Positions 34,826 through 44,944 of a stretch of 64,000 bases of DNA are shown piece by piece. Origin of the DNA: Clusia tigrina (Eukaryota; Arthropoda; Insecta; Diptera; Clusiidae). The notes below the pieces were generated by a model that worked only from the letters and a program-made list of their open reading frames with translations, was not told where the DNA came from and searched no databases. Location of the stretch: positions 97,233,152 through 97,297,151 of the forward strand of contig OV050030.1 in the NCBI GenBank assembly GCA_920105625.2. Reading direction: 5' to 3'. The stretch's first letter is position 1; every line of letters begins with the position of its first letter. A program made the translations under genes and the position numbers.

Positions 34826-35365
34826 TTAAACTTGTTCGTCCCGAACAAGGATAGTACTGCAACCTTTATAAGGAGATAGCCTCTCTAAATGAACGACTTT
34901 CATTTTGCTCCTGACATGTCTCGTCCACTGGATGCGGTATCTAGCATCGTTGATCCGTTTTATCACCTTATAAGGTCCTTCCCAGTGTGTTTGCAGTTTT
35001 GGCGATAATCCACTTTTCCTTTGCGGATTATGAAGCATAACTAGTTGCCCATCCTGAAATCCCTTAGAGTTTACTCGTACATCATATCTCGCTTTCCTTT
35101 TATCACCCATCAGTTGCGTACTATTTCTGCTGTTTCCATGAATTTCATTCAACTGTCCTCGTTTTTTAGGTATACAATTGCTGCATGGAAGTACTGTAGA
35201 TGACTCTTTAGACCATTCTTTCGCTAGATCGTCGGGTACCTTTTTATTAGCTCGTATCTTGCTATTCGTGACTCGCGGTTGCCTCTCACAGTTTACAATT
35301 GCTGAAATTCTGTGGCACCTTACCTTCTTTTTCGCTATGGTTTCAGCGGTATTTGAAATATTCAC
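34826..35365 (-). pseudogene. pol: G1 pol deletion junction and integrase C-terminus
   Basis: The 179-codon frame fuses two distant parts of pol. Its first 55 residues match the region just after the protease in G2/G3 (ISAIVNCE, KEWSKES); the rest matches the integrase C-terminal domain, with the GPY/F-type segment HWEGPYKVIKRIND and the end SPYKGCSTILVRDEQ. Roughly 2 kb encoding RT, RNase H and the integrase core is missing at the fusion. The frame is not connected to gag. Confidence 0.8.
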
Positions 35366-35900
35366 TACTTTTCTGGTACGATTTCGCTCTTATGCTTCCC
35401 AACATCTCCGCCCATTTTGGCCCGTATAACTGACTTGGGTGCGATTTTTGTCCGTCGCGATACAATGGCTTGTTTATCATATCTCGCTTTCCTTTTATCA
35501 CCCATCATATCTCGCTTTCCTTTTATCACCCATCAGTTGCGTACTATTTCTGCTGTTTCCATGAATTTCATTCAACTGTCCTCGTTTTTTAGGTATACAA
35601 TTGCTGCATGGAAGTACTGTAGATGACTCTTTAGACCATTCTTTCGCTAGATCGTCGGGTACCTTTTTATTAGCTCGTATCTTGCTATTCGTGACTCGCG
35701 GTTGCCTCTCACAGTTTACAATTGCTGAAATTCTGTGGCACCTTACCTTCTTTTTCGCTATGGTTTCAGCGGTATTTGAAATATTCACTACTTTTCTGGT
35801 ACGATTTCGCTCTTATGCTTCCCAACATCTCCGCCCATTTTGGCCCGTATAACTGACTTGGGTGCGATTTTTGTCCGTCGCGATACAATGGCTTGTTTAA
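35083..35900 (-). repeat. 423-bp-period tandem duplication in G1
   Basis: The block at about 35083-35477 recurs at about 35506-35900 with a period of 423 bp; the repeated frames are identical in translation. The duplicated unit includes the pol deletion junction, so the duplication happened after the deletion. A shorter 28-bp repeat (ATATCTCGCTTTCC) marks the boundary near 35478-35525. Confidence 0.85.
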
Positions 35901-37554
35901 CAGCTCCATACTTATCATCACCTATAAATAACGGTATTTCGGTGTTCGCATATTTCAGTACTCGGCTTTTAAAATCTAGTGTGAATCCATTCTGAATCAT
36001 GAAATCCACACCTAAGATTACTTCATCCACAATATCCGCAACTATAAACTCGTGCTTCACTGTTGTGGTGCTGATAGTGATTTTCCGTGTAAGTTTTCCA
36101 AGTACCGGTGCATCATCTCCAGTTGCCGTACGCAAACTTATTCCCTGAAGCGGCTCGATTCCCCGAAGGAGATCCCTTCTGATTATGGAATGTGATGCCC
36201 CCGTATCCAATGTTACCACAACTTTTCTTCCGCTTATTACACTGTTGACAGTTAGGCTGTTATTTTTCCGCGCCATCTGAGAAACGAAGATTCTTGGGCC
36301 ATCAGTTGTGGGAGTCCGGTCATTTCCCGGCTTGACAATCTTTTCCGATTCCCTAATTCGGACTTTGTCTTGCTTTGGCAATCTTACCGGAGCTTGTGTT
36401 GCATAACGTGTCCATCTCAACTGACAATCACGAGCCATGTGCCCCACATCACCGCAGGTAAAGCATTTGCCCGTGAAACTTTGTCTGTTCTCGACTCTTA
36501 TCTGACGGGCTGTGCATTCTGACCGACACACCAATGCTGCTGTCTCTGATAACAAAGCGCTAGCTACTGTCTCCATATATGTAGCTTTCGGATTAGTTAT
36601 TGCAGAACGCTTTATCTCCGCATCGCGAATGCCATATACAAAGGTGTCCATCATACACATCTCAGTGATCTCTCCTGGGTAGGCAAGATGAGCCAACCGT
36701 TCCACTTCCGCCGCAAACTGTTGTAGAGACTCACCACTCTTCTGTACACGTGTTCGTAGCTCTACTTGGTACATCTGCTTCCGGTGTTCACTACCATACT
36801 TGCGCTGAACGGCATTCATTAAGCTTTCATAGCAGTCTCGCTCACTTTCTGAGATAGTTTGAAGCACATCAGCGGCAGCACCTTTCAATGAAACGGTTAA
36901 TGCAGCCACTTTTTCGCGAGCACTCCAACCATTTGTGCTAGCGGTAGTCTCAAACTGCATTCTGAAGACACTAAATGTGGTGGTTCCATCATAGGTAGGA
37001 GGCTTCAGTTTTATTGAGGATAAAGCTGGCACAGGCAATGCACCTTCCTGTAGTAGGTGAATTCTTTGCTCTAATTCGTTCTGCTTTTGCTCGTTCGCAA
37101 TGAATTTTTGTTCTACAGATTTTTCGAACGATTCCTGCCGTGTCTCAATTTCACAAACCTTCCTGTCTACTATAGCAGACATTTCTTTCATCTGCTGTGA
37201 ATTCAGTTGAGCAAGTCGTGTTTCACTCTGCTGTAATTGTTCTTTGACAGCTTGAGAATTTTGCCGTAACTGTTCTTTGACTTCCTCTTTTACAGCTTGT
37301 TTGACGGATTGTATTGCCCCGAGGAGTGCGTTCATGTCGAAGTTACCAGTATTAGTTCCTTGAGGTGCTTCTTCCTGTCGAGATGTCATTGGCTCTTCAC
37401 ATTGGAATTCATGCTCATCGACATCTATACCCTACTCCTCTAAAGCGCTTCTTAATCGCACCTGCAGCTCCGCTTTAAGCCCTTGTGTTTGCAAATTTAA
37501 ACGCTCAAGCTCCTTCTTGAGCTGCTCCAATCTCAGTTTTTCAAATTTAACCAT
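35788..37554 (-). pseudogene. gag: G1 gag-protease, one nonsense codon
   Basis: The start is the ATG at 37552-37554. The N-terminal 40 residues form a SAP-like helix-loop-helix (LRLEQLKKELERLNL, GLKAEL). TAG at 37432-37434 follows, and the same frame is then open for 533 codons: coiled coil, capsid-like domain (about 36730-37030), a CCHC knuckle CFTCGDVGHMARDC, and a protease with intact DTGASHS (36200-36220). Gag and protease are in one frame here, whereas G2 and G3 have a stop and shift between them. It is the best preserved gag-protease of the family in the window. Confidence 0.82.
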
Positions 37555-37575
37555 GTTTATTACAGATACACAATC

Positions 37576-37592
37576 CCACTTCTGACACCAAT
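37576..37592 (-). promoter_or_regulatory. G1 primer binding site
   Basis: Sense sequence TTGGTGTCAGAAGTGGG follows the 5' LTR directly. The same site is seen in G2 (41551-41567) and in G3 with one change. Confidence 0.7.
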
Positions 37593-38214
37593 TGTTACGA
37601 AATTGCCCTCTTGACAATTTACTCTGTTACAAAATTGCCCTCCTGACAATTTCTCTAACTCTCTGTACTCGGACTCGTACCACTGGATTGTGTAGTAATC
37701 AAACAATCGCTGGTTAAATTAAAATAATTAGCTTTATTTAATTATTGCTATTTACACATTTAATATTTGGCTTAAAGTTTACTTAGTTATTATTTGCACT
37801 TTATTTCACAAACCATTAGTCACTTTATTTAATAAGTAATTTCATCACTTTATTTAATAATGAATTTCATCACTTTGCAAAATTACAAATACTGCTAATA
37901 CTGCTGCTTAGATTAAAATGCCTGATGTATACACTTTTACGATCTCTGATCTACTGTCTTCGACTTTCAACAGTCTTGTCGCTTTTATAGTTTTCGAATG
38001 GTTGGTGTAGAAACTTCCACGCTATTCTCGTATATTCTAGAAGCTTCTATCCTCTTCGACGGAAGTCGAGAATATTCTTTTTGATATTACCGACAGATGG
38101 TTCTTGAATAAGCTATTATTCGAATAGTTCGCATCTTGACTCACAGGGGGCACTCACTCTCCAGATGGGATCCTAAAAGTATGCAATCCCTTTTGACTGC
38201 GCTATCACGTTTCA
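37593..38214 (-). repeat. G1 5' LTR
   Basis: 622 bp, four differences from the 3' LTR (at the positions equivalent to 34709, 34761, 34795 and 34800 within a few bases). Near identity implies recent insertion. Confidence 0.9.
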
Positions 38215-38494
38215 ATATATTAATAATATTTTTTTAATATATTTTAATTTTTTTTAAATTTAATAAACTGATTTTAATTGTAGACATTGAATTATATTTT
38301 TAAATTTAAATTAATTTTAATAGTTGACAATGAAAATATTTGAAATTTTGGAATATAAGAAAAATATTAAAATATTCTGTAGTTAAAATACGCCTTTCTT
38401 GGCTTCCATGGCCCGTATCATTCTTTTTGGCACTTCTTGTGATTCTTTAACTGTTGATTCATCGTTATCTTCTCTTCTTTTGTTGTTGCCAAAT
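38215..38494 (-). other. AT-rich part of M
   Basis: The first 170 bases are nearly pure A/T runs with no frame. From about 38383 a second reading frame of M gag (to 38631) carries a charged region with KRREDNDESTVK; it appears to continue the gag of 38495-38782 after a frameshift. Confidence 0.45.
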
Positions 38495-38782
38495 TTAATG
38501 AAAATAGAGTTGTGCCAACTTTTTTCTACACTGGAATTTTTTTCCTCCTCTTGTCTCCTTTTTGGGTTGTGGTGGCGGAGGTGTTGTACTTGGCTTCTTC
38601 TTCCTTTGTTGATGTTTTGTGTATTCTTCAATTGATATCGTTCGTGGTCCTAAATTTTTTGGCTTTGGGACATAAGAAGGTATTTGTGGCACGTTTGTGT
38701 TTGGGGCCTGTGGAACGTATGGTATTTTAAAATACGTAGTCCACTTCTCGAATATGGAGTCCACTTGTGCTTTCTTCTTCAT
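38495..38782 (-). pseudogene. gag: M gag N-terminal fragment
   Basis: The frame starts MKKKAQVDSIFEKW and encodes 95 residues rich in Pro, Lys and Gln (PKNLGPRTISIEEYTKH, then a PPPPQP stretch). It sits about 180 bp after the primer site, where gag begins. I recognise no domain. The assignment rests on position after LTR and primer site. Confidence 0.5.
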
Positions 38783-38942
38783 GGTTTTCTTTACTGATGT
38801 CTATAGCTCGGAATGTGTGGCAGTAAAAAATATTTCAGCTACTGCGAAATGGTGTATTTATTCAGCTATTCCGGAACGGTTGGCAGGAAAAAATAGATCA
38901 GTTTTCTGATGTGTTTTGGAAAAAATTATTCAGCTATCCGGA

Positions 38943-38963
38943 TTCGGTGTGGCAAGATCGCCA
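38943..38963 (-). promoter_or_regulatory. M primer binding site
   Basis: TGGCGATCTTGCCACACCG follows the LTR end directly on the minus strand. Its presence proves that this is a 5' LTR, not a solo LTR. Confidence 0.65.
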
Positions 38964-39680
38964 TGAAAAGATGCATACCTATAAGCTTGACTAGAAGCGA
39001 ACCGATGCAACAGGATTTGCCAAATGTTTATACAGCGGGCCGACCGCTCTTCTGTCAGGCGAATAGCCCTTATTGTTTTTGCTTCTTTAAATTTTAAACG
39101 GCGTAGAAAGCAACGCTAAATTTTGGAGAGAAAGAAAGATGTGTGCTGGTATCAAGCTGTCAGTTTTCTCTCTGACACTTTATTCTAAATGTACCTTTAT
39201 TTATATCTAAATTAATACATGGTTTTTATGGGCTGCCTTGCAAGTGCCCATACCATAGAAATTGCTTAGATTGCAATTTTGCTAGTTTGAACCGAATTTG
39301 CTGCGCGTCAATTCATAATTTTCAATAGCGCGATATCAGCGGAAAACTCTTTCGGTGACTTAGCAGAGCATTGCCCTTCATAGTCAACGGTGCAGCCAAC
39401 GCAGACATCAAAACGTTGACAGCGAAACGTCGACAGCAAAGCGTGCGTTTGCATTTTCGGCGATTGCTTCTGAGTTGCTGTTCGGCTTGTTGGCCAGGAA
39501 GGCAGTATAAGTATGTGTGTATGTTATTGTGGCGGCTTGCAAGATGCTTTGCAATGTTTATGAATTCTTATGTATTTACGCTACAATATGTTTATGAGTA
39601 AATAAGTATGTAACAATGTATATATGTAAATAAGTATGTTACTATGTATATAAGTATATGTATGTTACATGTACACTACA
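38964..39680 (-). repeat. 5' LTR of element M (717 bp)
   Basis: TG...CA ends; sense start TGTAGTGTACATG at 39680. CTAC (39681-39684 in reverse) is the left half of the target duplication whose right half is at 9470-9473. Confidence 0.85.
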
Positions 39681-40924
39681 GTAGATCACGATTTTATTTA
39701 ATAGCGAAAGATTCGGTTATTTCCCTAACAGCCAGTACAGTTGTCTGAATCTATTTTTTACTTCGTTCCTCTTTTGTATGATGTGCTCTTTCCAAATAGT
39801 TTGGCATCATTTGGCATAACGAGGTATTTAGCTTTAGTGTCAACCTTAATCTGGTCATTATTTATGGTTATTGCACTGACTTAGTCCTCCTATTAGTGTA
39901 AATGACTTGGATAGTCATTTATTTTGATTTTCCACTTTCCAAACCAAGGTAACGTTTTGTCAAGTATTTGTTGGAGATTTTTTGCAGCTATAGCCAAATC
40001 TTGGTGCGTTAGAAACAGAACAGTATTGACAGCGAATGTTGCTATCATGTTGTCATTTGATATAGTTATAGGGATGTTAGTTGTATAAAGGACATATAGT
40101 TGGTCCTAATACACTACCTTGTGGTACTCCGGCCTCCATTTTTAGAATATAGGCGTCAGATATTTCTTTTCGGAAAGGCAATAATTTCGGGAAGTTTCCA
40201 CGCTTTACACTTCAAATAAATTTCGGGTATATGTAAGTGCTTTGTCAGCTGTTCTTTCAGAATTTTACGTGAATATCCATTATATTCAGGAGATTTTCTG
40301 TTTTAATTTTTGTGTTGATAGACCTTGGTATCTCTATCGTTGCTCTTCTGATTGCTATATTTTTATTGTTTGGTGGGTCAGCTGCGACAATTGTTCATTC
40401 AAAACTTCATTCATTTAATTTGTAAATGTTTATTAGACGTGGATCACATAATACTTTGGTTTTATCTATATGGGTTCGAACCCACATGTTGTCTGAAGTT
40501 TTAAGTGTCGGATGATATAAAATTGCAATGGCAATTTTTTTTGGTAGCGTTCCACAACGAGTAGTCCTTGTGGATTCTAAATTAATAAGGTACTTTTCTA
40601 GTTTTTCCTCTTTGTCACGTTTTAACATATCTCTTAAGTCTCTATTCTTGTCCTCTAGTAACCGTAAGAGCCGCCATTGTCTTCTCAGTTTCCTCTTCTC
40701 TCTGATGCTTTTCTGGATTGCTGTGGGAATTTCGTACTTTTGTTGCTGGTAGAACTAATTACGGCGCTACTGCTCTGTCAATTTCTTCATAGTTTTTCAA
40801 TGAGATGTTTATGTCAAGTTATTCCAAAATTGTACGAAAATGATTCCAATCCGTAAGTTTATTATGAATATGTGTAATAATATAATAATAATATGTCAAG
40901 GGAGTGCTTAATAATCTATAATAT
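39681..40924 (-). mobile_element. Jockey J2-R, fragment between M and G2
   Basis: On the minus strand J2 runs from the G2 insertion point (40924) through the pre-RT region (40628-40407, LKRDKEEKLEKYL and KTSDNMWVRT) and a degenerate RT to the M insertion (39681). The catalytic motif reads FAVNT at 40021-40036, so the first Asp is Val, as in J2-C (FAVDT). It shares the G insertion point with J2-C. Confidence 0.75.
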
Positions 40925-41549
40925 TGAAACGTGATTGCATATCAGTGAAACGGGATAGCATATTTTTAGGATCCCATCTGGAGTATGAGTGCCCCCTGTG
41001 AGTCAAGATGCGAACTATTCGAATAAAAGCTTATTCAAGAACCATCTGTCGGTAATATCAAAAAGAATATTCTCGACTTCTGTCGAAGAGGATAGAAGCT
41101 TCTAGAATATACGAGAATAGCGTGGAAGTTTCTACACCAACCATTCGAAAACTATAAAAGCGACAAGACTGTTGAAAGTCGAAGACAGTAGATCAGAGAT
41201 CGTAAAAGTGTATACATCAGGCATTTTAATCTAAGCAGCAGTATTAGCAGTATTTGTAATTTTGCAAAGTGATGAAATTCATTATTAAATAAAGTGATGA
41301 AATTACTTATTAAATAAAGTGACTAATGGTTTGTGAAATAAAGTGCAAATAATAACTAAGTAAACTTTAAGCCAAATATTAAATGTGTAAATAGCAATAA
41401 TTAAATAAAGCTAATTATTTTAATTTAACCAGCGATTGTTTGATTACTACACAAGCCAGTGGTACTAGTCCGAGTACAGAGAGTTAGAGAAATTGTCAGG
41501 AGGGCAATTTTGTAACAGAGTAAATTGTCAAGAGGGCAATTTCGTAACA
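40925..41549 (+). repeat. G2 5' LTR
   Basis: Starts TGAAACGTGATTGC, contains a short duplicated TGAAACGGGATAGC block 21 bp later (also in G3's 3' LTR), ends TTTCGTAACA. Flanked on the left by ATAT of J2-R. Confidence 0.88.
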
Positions 41550-41588
41550 ATTGGTGTCAGAAGTGGGATTGTGTATCTGTGATAAACA

Positions 41589-43013
41589 ATGGTTAAATTT
41601 GAAAAACTGAGATTGGAGCAGCTCAAGAAGGAGCTTGAGCGTTTAAATTTGCAAACACAAGGGCTTAAAGCGGAGCTGCAGGTGCGATTAAGAAGCGCTT
41701 TAGAGGAGCAGGGTATAGATGTAGATGAGCATGAATTCCAATGTGAAGAGGCAACGACATCTCGACACGAAGAAACACCGCAAGAAACTAACACGGGTAA
41801 CTTTGACATGAGTGCACTTATCGGGGTAATACAGATGCAGCTACAACAAAGTGCTCAAGCAGCCGAAGAGAGGATGCAACAGCAATTACAACAAAATGCT
41901 CAAGCAGCCGAAGAGAGGATGCAGCAGCAATTACAACAAAATGCTCAAGCAGCCGAAGAGAGGATGCAGCAGCAATTACAACAAAATGCTCAAGCAGCCG
42001 AAGAGAGGATGCAGCAGCAGTTACAGCAAAATGCTAAATCCGTCGAAAAGAGTGTTGCATCCGTCGAAAAGAGTGTTGCATTCGTTGAAAAGAGTGTTAA
42101 AGAACAGTTGCAGCAGAGTGAAACACGACTCGCTCTATTAGCGGAACAAAACTCACAGCAGATGAAAGAAATGTCCGAAATGGTAGACAGGAAGGTTTGT
42201 GATATTCAGACACGGCAGGAATCGTTCGAAAAATGTGTAGAACAAAAATTCATTGCGAACGAGCAAAAGCAAAACGAATTTAAGCAACAAATAGAGCAAA
42301 GAATTCACCTACTACAGGAAGGTGCATTGCCTGTGCCAGCTTTATCCTCAATAAAACTGAAGCCTCCTACCTATGATGGAACCACGACATTTAGCGTCTT
42401 CAGAATGCAGTTTGAGACTACCGCTAGCACAAATGGTTGGAGTGCTCGCGAAAAAGTGGCTGCATTAACAGTTTCATTGAAAGGTGCTGCCGCTGATGTG
42501 CTTCAAACTATCTCAGAAAGTGAGCGAGACTGCTATGAAAGCTTGATGAATGCCGTTCAGCGCAAGTATGGTAGTGAACACCGGAAGCAGATGTACCAAG
42601 TAGAGCTACGAACACGGGTACAGAAGAGTGGTGAGTCTCTACAACAGTTTACGGCGGAAGTGGAACGGTTGGCTCATCTTGCCTACCCAGGAGAGATCAC
42701 TGAGAGGTGTATAATAAAGCGTTCTGCAATAACTAATCCGAAAGCTACATATATGGAGACAGTAGCTAGCGCTTTATCTTCAGAGACAGCAGCCTTGGTG
42801 TGCCAGCCGGTATACAGAGCCCGTCAGGTACAAGTTGAAAGCGGCCAAAGTTTCACCGGCAAATGCTTCACCTGCGGAGAGGTCGGACACATGGCCCGTA
42901 ATTGCCAATCGAGACGGAAACGTTCTAGATCACGCTCACCGGTAAGACCACCAAAGCAAGTCAGATTCCAAAGTGGGGAATCAGAAAATGTTGAAAAGCC
43001 GTCGACAAACTAG
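41589..43013 (+). CDS. gag: G2 Gag with SAP-like N-terminus and Q-rich repeats
   Basis: 474 codons from ATG 41589. Residues 4-45 resemble a SAP nucleic-acid-binding motif. Residues 84-143 are four exact-length 15-residue repeats (QLQQNAQAAEERMQQ) encoded by 45-bp units, followed by three SVEKSVA-type heptads; the whole region should be coiled coil. Residues about 255-390 are capsid-like (FRMQFETTASTNGW, ERDCYESLMNAVQRKYG). A CCHC knuckle (CFTCGEVGHMARNC) and an SR/basic tail end the protein. Compared with G1 a block of about eleven residues after YPGEITE is deleted; G3 shares this. Confidence 0.8.
   Translation: MVKFEKLRLEQLKKELERLNLQTQGLKAELQVRLRSALEEQGIDVDEHEFQCEEATTSRHEETPQETNTGNFDMSALIGVIQMQLQQSAQAAEERMQQQLQQNAQAAEERMQQQLQQNAQAAEERMQQQLQQNAQAAEERMQQQLQQNAKSVEKSVASVEKSVAFVEKSVKEQLQQSETRLALLAEQNSQQMKEMSEMVDRKVCDIQTRQESFEKCVEQKFIANEQKQNEFKQQIEQRIHLLQEGALPVPALSSIKLKPPTYDGTTTFSVFRMQFETTASTNGWSAREKVAALTVSLKGAAADVLQTISESERDCYESLMNAVQRKYGSEHRKQMYQVELRTRVQKSGESLQQFTAEVERLAHLAYPGEITERCIIKRSAITNPKATYMETVASALSSETAALVCQPVYRARQVQVESGQSFTGKCFTCGEVGHMARNCQSRRKRSRSRSPVRPPKQVRFQSGESENVEKPSTN
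41838..42017 (+). repeat. Four 45-bp tandem repeats in G2 gag
   Basis: Units start at 41838, 41883, 41928 and 41973 and keep the frame. The first differs slightly; the next ones are almost identical, which indicates recent expansion. G1 lacks the array. Confidence 0.9.
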
Positions 43014-43081
43014 ATGGAGTCAGTCTCGAGGGGCTTGATCTGACTCCCACAACATGTAGCCCCAGAATCTTCGTTTCTCAG

Positions 43082-44944
43082 ATGGCACGGAAAATCAACA
43101 GCCTAACTGTCGACAGCGTAGTAAATGGAAGAAAAATCGTGGTAAGATTGGATACGGACCCATCACATTCCATAATTAGAAGGGATCTCGTTCGGGGAAT
43201 CGAGCCGCTTCTGGGAATAAGATTGCGTACGGCAACTGGAGATGATGCACCGGTACTGGGAAAAGTTACACGGAAAATAACTATCGGCACCACAACAGTG
43301 ACGCACGAGTTTGTAGTTGCGGATATTGTGGACGAATTAATCTTAGGTGTGGATTTTATGATTCGGAATGGATTCACCTTAGATTTGAAATGCCGAATGT
43401 TGAAGTATGCGAACACCGAAATACCGTTATCCGTTGGTGAGGATAAGTATGGAGGTATCCGACAAGCCATTGTATCGCGGCGGACAAAAATCCCAGCAAA
43501 GTCAGAGGCAGTCATATGGGCCAAAATGGACGGAGATGTGGAGAAGAACAAGTTGTGGGTTGTGGAGACTGATGAAAAATTCGCACTGGATGACATCATA
43601 ATTGGAAAAACCCTCGTAGAAGAACAGCAGAACAGAATAGTGCCAGTAAGAGTGGTCAATCTTGCAAATTCCGCTAAAACCATAGAGAAAGGACAGATAA
43701 TTGGAAATTGCCGGGCAATTTCGGCAATTGTAAACTGTGAAAGCCAGCCGCGAGACACAAAAATGAAGATACCAGCTGATAAAAAGGTACTCGACGATCT
43801 CACGAAAGAATGGAGCAAAGACTTATCCACAGAGGAGAGGAAGACTGCCAGCCAACTTTTGGCAAGACATTGGTCAGTATTTGCTGAAAAGGGTAAAAAC
43901 GAAGGCAGAACAAAGATGGTGAAACACACAATCAACTCTGGTGATGCCAAACCCATTCGTCAAGCGTCAAGAAGAGTACCTCTGGCAAAGAGAGAAGAGG
44001 TGAATGTATTGCTGAAGGAAATGCATCAGAACAACGGCATAGAGCCATCAGCGAGCCCCTGGAGTTCTCCAGTGGTATTAGTCAAGAAGAAAGATGGCTC
44101 CACACGTTTCTGTGTAGACTATCGTAAACTAAATGAGGTAACGAAGAAAGATAGTTATCCATTACCTCGTATCGACGATACGTTGGACACACTTTCTGGT
44201 TCAAATTGGTTCTCAACGCTGGATTTACAAAGCGGATATTGGCAAGTGGCAGTAGACCACCAAGACAAGGAAAAGACAGCATTCAGTGCTGGTGATGGGC
44301 TATGGCAATTTTTGGTGATGCCATTCGGTCTGTGTAATGCTCCAGCTACATTTGAACGCCTAATGGAACATGTGCTAAAGGGTCTCCACTGGAAAACGTG
44401 TCTGGTATACTTAGATGACATCATCGTTATGGGAAAGACTTCGAGGACCACTCGAAGAATTTGGAAGAAGTATTGATGCGATTAGGAGCTTCAGGGTTGA
44501 AGCTGAGCGCAAAGAAATGCTCGTTCTTCAAGAAAGAACGGACATAAAGTCACACCTGAAGGAGTACACACAGATCCAGATAAGATAAACTCAGTAAGGG
44601 AGTGGCCAAGACCAACTAGTTTGCATGAGCTACGCAGCTTCTTGGGTCTTTGCACTTATTACAGACGCTTTGTTCCAGGCTTTGCAGACGTGGCTGGTAG
44701 TCTGCATGCATTAACGAGGAAAAATTGTCCTTTTGAGTGGAAAAGCGAACAGGAGAAGGCATTCAACAGATTGAAAGAGCTATTGTGTACAGCTCCGATC
44801 CTTGCGTATCCAATACATGGCGAAAAATTTATTTTGGATACAGATGCAAGTGCATTCGGGTTTGGAGGTGTCCTGTCGCAAGTTATTGACGGACATGAAA
44901 GAGTAATAGCCTACTTCAGCAAGATCTTATCAAAGCCAGAGCGA
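43082..44944 (+). pseudogene. pol: G2 pol: protease, RT, partial RNase H
   Basis: Starts in a new frame 68 bases after the gag stop. The protease motif reads RLDTDPSHSII (about 43147-43179), so D-T-G has become D-T-D and the next Ala is Pro; G3 has the same change. RT motifs are intact: SPWSSPVVLVKKKDG, VMPFGLCNAPATF and YLDDIIVMG (44410-44436). A one-base deletion follows at about 44434, and a net 11-base deletion near 44538 restores the frame. RNase H (LDTDAS) ends at the H2 junction. Downstream codons to 45043 are Helitron sequence. Confidence 0.85.

Larger units (their letters stand above)
34193..38214 (-). mobile_element. G1, internally deleted Ty3/gypsy element
   Basis: G1 is 4.0 kb with two 622-bp LTRs that differ at only four positions and an ATAT duplication (34189-34192 / 38215-38218). 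The interior keeps gag, protease and the extreme C-terminus of integrase; RT, RNase H and most of integrase are gone. Primer site, polypurine tract and LTRs are intact, so it may have moved in trans using proteins from full-length relatives such as G3's family. Confidence 0.88.
38215..39680 (-). mobile_element. Ty3/gypsy element M, 5' half with 5' LTR (inverted)
   Basis: On the minus strand a 717-bp LTR (39680 to 38964) is followed by a primer binding site, an AT-rich leader and a gag start, and ends where G1 inserted (38214). The LTR matches the M LTR at 8759-9469. Its outer flank is CTAC plus the 5' portion of a jockey J2 copy, whereas the other half of M is flanked by the 3' portion. The two halves therefore complement each other. 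Confidence 0.8.
40925..44944 (+). mobile_element. G2, Ty3/gypsy element cut in RNase H
   Basis: G2 has a 625-bp 5' LTR, primer site, gag and pol up to the RNase H segment KILSKPER, where it ends abruptly at 44944 in Helitron fragment H2. No 3' LTR is present. From mid-gag onward it is nearly identical to G3, but its LTR is closer to G1 and to G3's 3' LTR. Confidence 0.85.

Noticed and set aside
38964..39680. Solo LTR of element M
   Set aside because: A primer binding site and gag start follow it, and its outer flank complements the other half of M, so it is a 5' LTR of a split element.
43078..43956. 292-codon open frame on the strand opposite to G2 protease/RT, and its twin at 52547-53425
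   Set aside because: It is an antisense shadow of a conserved coding region, its translation resembles no protein I know, and the twin only reflects the duplication of G2/G3.
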